DNA from: Neisseria subflava
Lineage (GTDB): Bacteria > Pseudomonadota > Gammaproteobacteria > Burkholderiales > Neisseriaceae
Assembly: GCF_024205705.1 (NCBI RefSeq)
Contig: NZ_CP073115.1
Coordinates: forward strand, 1,302,001 to 1,366,000
DNA: 64,000 nt
Direction: 5' to 3'
Shown: piece after piece, positions 1 to 7,212 of the stretch
Layout: every line of letters begins with the position of its first letter
How positions within the stretch are numbered: position 1 is the stretch's first letter
Made by a program: the position numbers and the translations under genes
The notes under the pieces: generated by a model
Told to the model about the DNA's origin: nothing
What the model saw: the letters and a program-made list of their open reading frames with translations, nothing else
The model's database searches: none

Positions 1-56
1 TCTCGGCCTTCGACCAACTGATGGACATCGTAGCCCTGTCCGACACGGATATTCAT
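1..56 (-). CDS. ispF: 2-C-methyl-D-erythritol 2,4-cyclodiphosphate synthase, N-terminus only
   Basis: The first 18 codons on the minus strand read MNIRVGQGYDVHQL followed by VEGR. This is the characteristic IspF N-terminus: the GYDVH segment supplies an Asp and a His of the divalent-metal site. IspF cyclises CDP-methylerythritol 2-phosphate in the MEP isoprenoid pathway. The gene runs off the left edge. It lies 32 bp downstream of ispD, which acts two steps earlier in the same pathway, so the two are probably co-transcribed. Confidence 0.9.
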   Translation of the reverse strand, partial: MNIRVGQGYDVHQLVEGR

Positions 57-88
57 GTTTGTTTCCTTAAATAATGGGTTTTGATTGT

Positions 89-775
89 TCAGACGGCCTT
101 GAGCAACAATCTGACAATGTATTCGTCTTGCGGCAGTGTCAATTTCAAATTGCGCGTATCGCCCTGCACCAAGCGTGGCCGGATACCCAGTTTTTCAACC
201 GCTGATGCTTCATCCGTAATCTCACTTAAATTATCAACCGATAAAGCACGGTGTAACAAAGCCGTCTGAAAAAGCTGCGGCGTTTGCGCCTGCCATAATC
301 CTGAGCGCGCAACGGTTTCATCAATATGATGATTGCTGTCTGAGCGCTTGAGCGTATCGGCCACCGGTATGGCCAAAATACCGCCCTCATCATTCTCACC
401 CGCCTCATCAAGCAAACGCGTTAACGCTTCAGCAGGCAGGCAACAACGGGCTGCATCATGCACCAAGATATTGTCTTGCGCCTCGGCCAATCCTTGCTCT
501 AATAAAGCGGACACACCATTGCGTACCGTTTCGGCACGACTTGCGCCGCCTACTCGAAAGACGCGTACTTTCTCAGACAGGGCCGTCTGAAAAACTGAAT
601 CTTCCGGCGAAAGAATAACGGCAATTAAATCTATACGGGAGTGTTGCTCAAAGATTTCTATGGTATGTTGCAATACGGTTTTACCATTGATTTCAACATA
701 TTGTTTGGGTTTTCCTGCACCAAATCGCGCTCCCACACCGGCAGCAGGAATCAAAGCAATATTGCGTCGCCTCAT
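89..775 (-). CDS. ispD: 2-C-methyl-D-erythritol 4-phosphate cytidylyltransferase
   Basis: This 228-residue protein is the normal length for IspD, the cytosolic enzyme that joins CTP and methylerythritol 4-phosphate in the MEP pathway. Visible family marks are the nucleotide-binding N-terminus PAAGVGARFGAGKPKQY, the HDAARCCLP segment and PVADTLKR. Its ATG overlaps the dnaQ stop codon in an ATGA arrangement, and ispF follows it, so dnaQ-ispD-ispF reads as one operon with translational coupling. The overlap fixes the start. Confidence 0.96.
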   Translation of the reverse strand: MRRRNIALIPAAGVGARFGAGKPKQYVEINGKTVLQHTIEIFEQHSRIDLIAVILSPEDSVFQTALSEKVRVFRVGGASRAETVRNGVSALLEQGLAEAQDNILVHDAARCCLPAEALTRLLDEAGENDEGGILAIPVADTLKRSDSNHHIDETVARSGLWQAQTPQLFQTALLHRALSVDNLSEITDEASAVEKLGIRPRLVQGDTRNLKLTLPQDEYIVRLLLKAV

Positions 776-1509
776 GCTGACGCTCCGGCATTGGCCTCAT
801 CAGAAGTTTCGGCCTTTCGCCATACACACGCTTCGCCTAAATCGTCCAAATATTTTTCATGTGCCGCCAGCTCGTCCGCATTGGCTTTGATGACTTTCAA
901 CTGCGACGTACGTTTAGTTTCGGCAATAACGATTTGTTTGACTTCGCCCTCTTCTTCCGCCTCGCCGCCCATCAGGTCGAACTGCTGACGCGTCATGGCA
1001 AGATAGACTTCACCCAAAAGCTCGCAGTCGATTAACGCGCCGTGCAAAACACGTTTGCTGCGGTCAACGGAAAAGCGGTTACACAAGGCATCCAAGCTTG
1101 CCTTTTGCCCCGGGAACATTTCACGCGCCATGGCCAGCGTATCGGTGACTTTGCAACCGAGCTCCTCAATAGAAGGCAAACCCATGCGGCGGAATTCCAT
1201 ATTCAGGAAGCCGACGTCAAACTTGGCATTATGGATAATCAGCTCTGCGCCACGGATAAAGTCGGCAATCTGTTTACCCACTTGAGCAAACGGCGGCGCA
1301 TTCTTCGCCTCCAATACTTCAATCGTCAAACCATGCACCTTCGCCGCTTCCTCCGGCATATCGCGCTCGGGGTGGACATATAAATGAAGGTTGGAGTCGG
1401 TCATTTGGCGGTTGATCATTTCCAAGCCGGCAAATTCGACCAGACGGTCGCCGTTTTCAGGATAAAGACCCGTGGTCTCCGTATCGAGGATGATCTGACG
1501 TTGGCTCAT
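772..1509 (-). CDS. dnaQ: DNA polymerase III epsilon subunit (proofreading exonuclease)
   Basis: This is the 3'-5' exonuclease subunit of the replicative polymerase. The DEDDh motifs are visible: DTETTG (ExoI), HNAKFD (ExoII) and HGALID (ExoIII). A QQFDLM segment after the exonuclease core resembles a beta-clamp-binding peptide (inference). I start at the ATG giving MSQRQIILD (245 residues). The reading frame can be extended six codons to a TTG, but the ATG matches the usual start just before the first catalytic strand. It is first in the dnaQ-ispD-ispF run and overlaps ispD by 4 bp. Confidence 0.95.
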   Translation of the reverse strand: MSQRQIILDTETTGLYPENGDRLVEFAGLEMINRQMTDSNLHLYVHPERDMPEEAAKVHGLTIEVLEAKNAPPFAQVGKQIADFIRGAELIIHNAKFDVGFLNMEFRRMGLPSIEELGCKVTDTLAMAREMFPGQKASLDALCNRFSVDRSKRVLHGALIDCELLGEVYLAMTRQQFDLMGGEAEEEGEVKQIVIAETKRTSQLKVIKANADELAAHEKYLDDLGEACVWRKAETSDEANAGASA

Positions 1510-1850
1510 GGTTGGTGGTTTCTGCAATTATCAAAACGCCTTAAATCATACTGAAGGCCGTCTGAAATGTATAGTCAGCAAAACTTTAGCTGCTTTTGAA
1601 ATACCCTTTTATAGCTGGATTTTTTCGGACGGCCTTTATTCTTTTCTCATTTAATGGCCATCTATTACAACATTTTTGAGTATAAAACCCAATTTCTAAA
1701 AAATTTTTTAAATTAAATTCCTTTAATAATTAACACCTTACTTATAAATTAAATAATAAGAACAATTATCATTTGCAAATTTAAAAAATCGCCGTATAAT
1801 ACAACCCATCGAGACAAAACAACCGCACAACAGAATGAAAGGAGAAAAAA
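1510..1850. other. Intergenic region between dnaQ and the Fur-box gene
   Basis: This divergent spacer is AT-rich (many A/T runs at 1670-1790). It holds one DUS near 1557 and the promoter/operator of the rightward gene at 1752-1800. I see no RNA gene in it. Confidence 0.6.
1752..1800 (+). promoter_or_regulatory. Promoter with an overlapping Fur-box-like operator
   Basis: A -10 TATAAT at 1795-1800 follows a -35-like TTTGCA at 1772-1777 with a 17-bp spacer. Directly upstream, AATAATAAGAACAATTATC at 1752-1770 matches 14 of 19 positions of the classical Fur box (GATAATGATAATCATTATC), with the last six bases perfect. The geometry suggests iron-dependent repression of the gene starting at 1851. The match was scored by eye. 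Confidence 0.5.
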
Positions 1851-2327
1851 ATGCCCGAAAGTATTTTTAAGCAAGTCTCCCTTGACATTCTGAGACTGCA
1901 CCAACAAGCCATCCGCTCTTTAATCGCCACCAAGTGTTGCGACGAATGCGAAGTACATGACGCAGTATTCATTACTTTAGATGGCCGATATTATGTTTGG
2001 CTCCCTTGTATGGGCAAATCGCCCCAATCAGAAACCGGCATCCTGCTGATTGAAGATGAAGACGGCAATACACGCTTGAGCTGGGTTGCCGGTACACGCG
2101 AAGTCAAACAAAAAGACAGTCTGTACAACCGCGTTGTTTCCGCCCTGCAAAGAAAAATGCAGCGCACGAAAAACAAGTTTATCCAGTCGGCAAACGCCCG
2201 ATTGCTTGAGCTGACGCCTCAGCAAGGCCGTCTGACGACAAACAGCAAAGATTTCTCGCTTTCACCACATGATCTGATGAAAGCACTTTATCCGGCAACG
2301 CATCAAATAGGAGAATTTGCCCTGTAA
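1851..2327 (+). CDS. Possible HugZ-like split-barrel protein, probably iron-regulated
   Basis: The product is a 158-residue soluble protein with no signal peptide, preceded by a good ribosome binding site (AAAGGAG). I do not recognise it with certainty. The order of segments (VFITLDGRYYVWL, then ILLIEDED, then a basic helix, then LLELTPQQGRL near the C-terminus) is reminiscent of the HugZ/HutZ haem-utilisation split-barrel family. Together with the Fur-box-like promoter this suggests a role in haem or iron metabolism, but that is inference. It is monocistronic: a strong terminator follows at 2359. Confidence 0.6.
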   Translation: MPESIFKQVSLDILRLHQQAIRSLIATKCCDECEVHDAVFITLDGRYYVWLPCMGKSPQSETGILLIEDEDGNTRLSWVAGTREVKQKDSLYNRVVSALQRKMQRTKNKFIQSANARLLELTPQQGRLTTNSKDFSLSPHDLMKALYPATHQIGEFAL

Positions 2328-2358
2328 CAGTTTTTGGTAGTGGTTTGTGTTCCTTTTG

Positions 2359-2391
2359 CGCCCCTTAACATTTTAAAGGGGCGATTTTTTT
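2359..2391 (+). terminator. Rho-independent terminator
   Basis: An 8-bp perfect stem (CGCCCCTT at 2359-2366, AAGGGGCG at 2376-2383) is followed by a run of seven T. It ends the Fur-box gene. Confidence 0.9.
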
Positions 2392-2469
2392 GCCCCTACT
2401 TTTCAGACGGCCTAAACACCGGTTTTCCAGTACAATAAAGGCCGTCTGAACATTTCCTACTTTTCAACC

Positions 2470-3153
2470 ATGCAACTGCTCAAATACATCCAATCGCAAG
2501 GCCTCGGCAGCCGCAAGCAATGCCAATGGCTGATAGACAATGACTGCATTGCCATCAACGGCGAAATTCATAATCGTGCCAAAGACGATATCGACCCGTC
2601 TCAAGTGCACACCCTGTCTGTTGATGGCGAAGAAATTGCCGCCGTCCCCATGCCCTATTTCTACATTCTGCTTCATAAACCTGCAGATTACGAGACTTCG
2701 CACAAACCTCAGCAATATCCAAGCATCTTCAGCCTGTTCCCCGACCACATGCGCAATATCGATATGCAGGCAGTCGGCCGCTTGGATGCAGACACGACCG
2801 GTATCATTCTGATTACCAACGACGGGCAATTTAACCACCGCGTTACCTCACCCAAACACAAAGTTCCGAAGCTCTACCGCGTCACTTTGAAACATCCTGC
2901 CGACGATACCCTTTGCACCACACTCAAAAACGGCGTCCTCCTGCATGACGATAATGAAACCGTCGCTGCAGCCGAAGCAGTATTGGCCGACCCAACCACA
3001 TTGATGATGACCATTACCGAGGGTAAATACCATCAGGTCAAACGCATGGTTGCAGCCGCAGGCAACCGTGTCGAGCAGCTCCACCGTGAGAAATTCGGCA
3101 ACTGGAATGTTGATGATTTGGCTGCCGGAGAATGGAAATTTATCCAGATCTAA
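2470..3153 (+). CDS. rsuA: 16S rRNA pseudouridine(516) synthase
   Basis: RsuA converts U516 of 16S rRNA to pseudouridine during small-subunit assembly. An N-terminal S4-like RNA-binding segment (residues about 1-60, LKYIQSQGLGSRKQCQWLI) precedes the catalytic domain with the aspartate motif GRLDADTTG, LYRV, and the C-terminal EGKYHQVKRM motif typical of the RsuA/RluB/E/F group. The 227 residues match RsuA length. The gene stands alone between a DUS and a long intergenic region. RluE-type specificity cannot be fully excluded from sequence alone. Confidence 0.88.
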   Translation: MQLLKYIQSQGLGSRKQCQWLIDNDCIAINGEIHNRAKDDIDPSQVHTLSVDGEEIAAVPMPYFYILLHKPADYETSHKPQQYPSIFSLFPDHMRNIDMQAVGRLDADTTGIILITNDGQFNHRVTSPKHKVPKLYRVTLKHPADDTLCTTLKNGVLLHDDNETVAAAEAVLADPTTLMMTITEGKYHQVKRMVAAAGNRVEQLHREKFGNWNVDDLAAGEWKFIQI

Positions 3154-3277
3154 AAAAATTCCAAATTTTTTCGATATTTTTTTAAACAATATGGATTTTT
3201 TATTTATTTAAAATCAAACATCTAAACCTTACTATTTTTATTTAACAGAATTTAACACTACAAAGACTGAACTATTG

Positions 3278-3283
3278 TATAAT
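3278..3283 (+). promoter_or_regulatory. -10 box of the candidate sRNA
   Basis: A perfect TATAAT lies directly after a TG. The -35 region is weak (no good TTGACA at 16-18 bp). Transcription would start near 3289-3291. Confidence 0.6.
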
Positions 3284-3288
3284 TCGCC

Positions 3289-3394
3289 TGTCTGAGTAAC
3301 ACTTGCTTCGAAAGAAGTGAGTAAGTGAGTAAGACGTTTTCCCCGTAATGTGTTTGGCCATCTATACTTTCCCCTTAGTATAGATGGTTTTTTT
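3289..3394 (+). ncRNA. Candidate trans-acting small RNA of about 105 nt
   Basis: The unit has a consensus -10 box, a 5' hairpin closed by a GAAA loop (CTTC-GAAA-GAAG at 3306-3317, with outer CACTT/AAGTG arms), a single-stranded stretch with TTTTCCCC (3337-3344), and a 3' terminator hairpin. The terminator has a perfect 10-bp stem (3358-3367 with 3378-3387), a loop TTTCCCCTTA and then seven T. Two unpaired UUUCCCC motifs could pair with GGGGAAA or GGAAA Shine-Dalgarno sequences. The layout recalls the neisserial NmsR/RCoF sRNAs, but this identity is only a hypothesis. No reading frame or SD is present. Confidence 0.65.
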
Positions 3395-3930
3395 ATCTAA
3401 AATTTGGCAACCAAACGGGTGTACTTTCAGACGGCCTTTCTCATCTAAAGAAGCCATCATTCCTAAACCCCATCTCTACTCATTAACTTGCCATTATCCC
3501 TTTTCTCTTTCTCGTCTCTTCCGTATCAATCTGTGCCGTTCCCATTTCAGACAAATCGTTTTATAAAAAAATCTATCTGCGACTATCCAAGCTAGGGTTA
3601 CAAGATGTTATTTAAACAGCCTTAGATAAATACCATCTTTGTTGCCGATATACTTGAAAGCACACCTTGGTGCTATCTAATATCCTCACAACAACCTTTT
3701 CCCATATCCCACTTTTCAGACGGCCTTTATCGTTACGGCTCTTTCAATCATTCATATCGCTTCAGCCAAATTCTCTGTTTTCAGGTTTCAATAACAAGTA
3801 AACCAGAGAAAATCACTAAAAATTCTTCATTACATGGTTTTTTTAACTAATTTTCTTTTTCGACTTTAGTCAAGATTCGTTAAATCTTTGCGGTAAAATG
3901 TTGTCTTTATTTTTATGCATCTGAGTATTT

Positions 3931-5295
3931 ATGTCTTCCAATCAACCCCGTCAAACCTGGTCCAACCGTTTGACTTACATCCTTACCGTTGCCGGTGCGA
4001 CTGTCGGCTTTGGCGCAACATGGCGTTTCCCGTATTTGGTTGGTGAAAACGGCGGCGGCGCGTATGTGTTTCTGTTCTGTATCGCCATGCTGGTCATCGG
4101 CATTCCGATGATTTTGGTGGAAAACGTTATCGGCCGCCGTAAAGGTGTGAACGCGCTGGATGCATTTGGTGGCACAATGAATGGCAAACCCGTTGCCAAA
4201 GTTTGGAAATTGGTCGGTTGGATGGGCTTGCTCGGCGCATTCGGCATCATGGCCTATTACATGGTGCTTGGCGGCTGGGTTATCAGCTACATCGTCAATA
4301 TCATCGGCGGTAATTTGGACATTTCCAGTCCGGTTTCCGGCGAAGTCACCAAAAGTTTCTTTACCGAACACATTGAGAACAGCCCTTGGGAAATTGCTTT
4401 CTACACCTTCCTATTTGTGGTTGTGAACCAATGGATCTTGGTCAAAGGCGTGATCGGCGGTATTGAAAAAGCGGCAAAATACCTGATGCCTTTGCTGTTT
4501 TTATTTCTGATTGCCATGGTTGTGCGCAACGTTACCCTGCCGGGCGCAATGGAAGGCATTACCTTCTATCTGAAACCTGACTTCAGCAAAATTACTGCCG
4601 AACTGTTCGTCTTCGTTTTAGGACAAGTATTCTTCGCCTTGAGCTTGGGTTTCGGCGTGATGATTACGTTATCCAGCTATCTGGATAAAAACGAAAATCT
4701 GGTTCAAACAGCCGTGATTACCGCGATTACCAACACATTGATTGCCGTGTTGGCCGGATTTATGATTTTCCCTTCCCTCTTCAGTTTTGGCGTTGCCCCT
4801 AACTCCGGCCCGACGCTGGTGTTCCAAAGCCTGCCGATCGTGTTTTCCAATATGTGGGCAGGCCCAGTGTTTGCAGTGATTTTCTTCTCCCTGCTTCTGA
4901 TTGCCGCGCTGACCACTTCTCTGACCATTTATGAAGTGTTGATTACGACCATTCAGGAAAAAACCAAAATCCGCCGAGCAGCCGCGATTACCATCGTACT
5001 GGCAGGTATTTTTATCTTCGGCAATATCCCTTCCATCTTGAGCTACGGCCCATGGAAAGATATTTCCGTGTTTGGTAAAAACATTTTTGATGCCTTTGAC
5101 TATATCAGCGGCAACATCCTGTTTATGCTGACCGCGCTTGGCTCTGCCTTGTTTGTCGGCTTCGTGATGAAAGATGAAGCGAAGGACGAATTGCTCTACA
5201 AAGGAAACCATACTACCGTCAATATCTGGTTTGCTTATGTGAAATACCTCGTGCCGTTGGTGATTCTGCTGATTTTCATCAGCAACCTGTTCTGA
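3931..5295 (+). CDS. Neurotransmitter:sodium symporter (NSS/SNF) family transporter
   Basis: A 454-residue inner-membrane protein with about 11 membrane segments. The first segment carries the NSS signature around the sodium and substrate site (GATVGFGATWRFPYLVGENG), and the NGGGAY loop follows. Bacterial members such as LeuT and MhsT import amino acids with sodium. The substrate cannot be read from sequence. The gene is monocistronic, converges on dld and shares with it the DUS-pair terminator at 5311. Confidence 0.92.
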   Translation: MSSNQPRQTWSNRLTYILTVAGATVGFGATWRFPYLVGENGGGAYVFLFCIAMLVIGIPMILVENVIGRRKGVNALDAFGGTMNGKPVAKVWKLVGWMGLLGAFGIMAYYMVLGGWVISYIVNIIGGNLDISSPVSGEVTKSFFTEHIENSPWEIAFYTFLFVVVNQWILVKGVIGGIEKAAKYLMPLLFLFLIAMVVRNVTLPGAMEGITFYLKPDFSKITAELFVFVLGQVFFALSLGFGVMITLSSYLDKNENLVQTAVITAITNTLIAVLAGFMIFPSLFSFGVAPNSGPTLVFQSLPIVFSNMWAGPVFAVIFFSLLLIAALTTSLTIYEVLITTIQEKTKIRRAAAITIVLAGIFIFGNIPSILSYGPWKDISVFGKNIFDAFDYISGNILFMLTALGSALFVGFVMKDEAKDELLYKGNHTTVNIWFAYVKYLVPLVILLIFISNLF

Positions 5296-5310
5296 TAAGC
5301 AAGCATATAA

Positions 5311-5341
5311 AAAGGCCGTCTGAAAAATTCAGACGGCCTTT
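5311..5341. terminator. Bidirectional DUS-pair terminator
   Basis: Two inverted DUS form a near-perfect stem of about 13 bp with a 3-nt loop, between the convergent symporter and dld genes. Confidence 0.88.
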
Positions 5342-5355
5342 GTTTTGACTATGCT

Positions 5356-7047
5356 TTATTCAGCCCAGTTTTTCTTCTTACTGGTTTTACCGATACCGGG
5401 GTTGAAGCTGTTGGTTGGGTCGAGTTTTTTATAGAACTGTTTCAGCTCGGGCTTGGCTTCATACAGATGACCGACATTATGCTCGGCAGGATATTGCGCA
5501 CCGCGTTGGTCAAGCAGATGGAGCATTTCATGTTCCAAAGCCATGCAGTCGTTGCCTTTTTTAATGATGTAGTCCTGATGGAACACATGACACATAAAAT
5601 GTCCGTAATACAATTTATGGATGATTTTATTGTCGATTTCCGGCGGCAGTGTTTCAAACCAATCACGATCATCACGGCGCAAGGCAATATCGAGCGCAAC
5701 CAAATCTTCTACTTCATCATCATGTACAGAACGGTAACGGATCGCGGCAGAAGCCACAGCAAAGCGATGCAGCATAGCCGCCTGCGTTTCTTCGGCATTA
5801 CATTCGAAGAATGCGCCGCCATGAGTTGCAAAATATTCCTTCAAGAAAGCACGCGCTTCTTCTACGCCCTCGCCACCCATTTTTAAAATCAGGTGATGTT
5901 CATATTTATCCCGATAGTTGCGCATAGATTTCGGCAAGTGATCAGGCAAAATTTTACTGATCAGTTGCATGAATTTATCAGAGAAGTGTTTTGGTAAGAA
6001 ACTTATCTTTTTGCTGAATCTATCCACACGGGCTTTCAGATCAAACAGTTTCGGAAGTTGGTGGGTACCGAACGTCTTAATGATATAAAAAGTATCTTTA
6101 CCATAAACGGCAGCAATATCAAAAGCATGACGATGGATATACTCACCAGAAATAGGCAGGTTTTTAAACTCACTCAAAGCAGCACGACGAATATCGGTCA
6201 GCTCATTAATATCATTTGTACCGATATAGAAAACGGCAGTCTGTTTTTCTTGTGGGAACGTATCCAAGCGTACGGCAAACACCATCAGCTTTCCCGCGCA
6301 GCCTGAAGCTTCGTAGTGACGCGCAGGGTCGGCATTAAAACGGGCGGCAGTCGGTTCATTCACTTGGCGGACATGATCGCAGTATGCATGGTCATGCCCT
6401 TTGCCGGCATCTTGCGTAATGTCTTTTCGCTGATAATGGAAACCTTGCAGATTGGTCAGAATTTCTTCAGGGGTTTCACCCAAATCAATGCCCAGATGGT
6501 TGACCAGCTCTAGCTTGCCCTCTTCGTTGATTTGCGCAAACAGCGCCATTTCCGTATACGCCGGGCCACGCTGTACCAGTGCGCCGCCGGAGTTATTACA
6601 TACGCCACCCAATACAGATGCGCCGATACAGGACGAACCGATTACAGAGTGCGGCTCACGACCTAAAGGTTTCAGCAACAGCTCCAATTGATTCAGGGTA
6701 GAACCGGGCAGGCAGACAACCTGTTCGTTATTGTTAATCGGCTGAATGATGTTCAAACGCATGGTATTCACAATCACGATATCGCGGTCGTAATCATTAC
6801 CGTCAGGAGTCGAGCCACCGGTCAGGCCAGTATTGGCGGCCTGCGTAATCACGATAACATCAGCCTCAACACACGCCTGCAAGATTTGCCACATTTCCAA
6901 CACCGTACCCGGACGGACAACCGCCAACGCCTTGCCTTCGCCAAAACGATAGCCTTGACGGTATTGTTCAGTTTTTGCCGGGTCTGTGATGATGTATTTT
7001 TCACCGACGGTTTGCGTCAGCCGGCTGATTAATTGCGTAGCATTCAT
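5356..7047 (-). CDS. dld: Quinone-dependent D-lactate dehydrogenase (FAD)
   Basis: A 563-residue peripheral membrane flavoenzyme that oxidises D-lactate to pyruvate and passes electrons to quinone. The N-terminal FAD_binding_4 domain (residues about 35-180) shows QAANTGLTGGSTPDG and the GSSCIGASVLGGVCNNSGG flavin-contact region. The C-terminal membrane-binding domain follows, with an HNVGHLY segment near the end. The ATG is supported by AAGGAG six bases upstream. It is transcribed alone, with the pnp terminator lying upstream of it. Lactate is a favoured neisserial carbon source. Confidence 0.95.
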   Translation of the reverse strand: MNATQLISRLTQTVGEKYIITDPAKTEQYRQGYRFGEGKALAVVRPGTVLEMWQILQACVEADVIVITQAANTGLTGGSTPDGNDYDRDIVIVNTMRLNIIQPINNNEQVVCLPGSTLNQLELLLKPLGREPHSVIGSSCIGASVLGGVCNNSGGALVQRGPAYTEMALFAQINEEGKLELVNHLGIDLGETPEEILTNLQGFHYQRKDITQDAGKGHDHAYCDHVRQVNEPTAARFNADPARHYEASGCAGKLMVFAVRLDTFPQEKQTAVFYIGTNDINELTDIRRAALSEFKNLPISGEYIHRHAFDIAAVYGKDTFYIIKTFGTHQLPKLFDLKARVDRFSKKISFLPKHFSDKFMQLISKILPDHLPKSMRNYRDKYEHHLILKMGGEGVEEARAFLKEYFATHGGAFFECNAEETQAAMLHRFAVASAAIRYRSVHDDEVEDLVALDIALRRDDRDWFETLPPEIDNKIIHKLYYGHFMCHVFHQDYIIKKGNDCMALEHEMLHLLDQRGAQYPAEHNVGHLYEAKPELKQFYKKLDPTNSFNPGIGKTSKKKNWAE

Positions 7048-7157
7048 TGCATACTCCTTGAGAGATAAATATATTTATTAAATTGCAATCATTGTAGTAA
7101 TCCCTTTTATCAAAGTAAAGGCGAAACCTGTTTTTTATACTCATCTTTTAAATAAAC

Positions 7158-7190
7158 AAAAGGCCGTCTGAAATTTTCAGACGGCCTTTT
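7158..7190 (-). terminator. DUS-pair terminator of pnp
   Basis: Inverted DUS copies with a short AT loop and flanking A/T runs lie just past the pnp stop codon. Confidence 0.85.
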
Positions 7191-7212
7191 GTTTCAAGCT
7201 TGAATAATCAGA

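Larger units (their letters stand above)
3154..3930. other. 777-bp intergenic region containing a candidate sRNA
   Basis: The first 130 bp are very AT-rich. A compact promoter-hairpin-terminator unit sits at 3278-3394. The rest (3395-3930) has DUS copies near 3428 and 3717, no convincing reading frame, and a -10-like TAAAAT at 3894-3899 upstream of the symporter gene. Confidence 0.6.

Noticed and set aside
3289..3394. Identification of the sRNA as 4.5S RNA, 6S RNA or tmRNA
   Set aside because: The conserved 4.5S loop, the 6S open-promoter-like bubble and the tmRNA ends are absent; it is too short for 6S or tmRNA.
3384..3566. 60-codon frame starting in the sRNA terminator
   Set aside because: It starts within the terminator stem, has no SD and carries a DUS; not a plausible gene.
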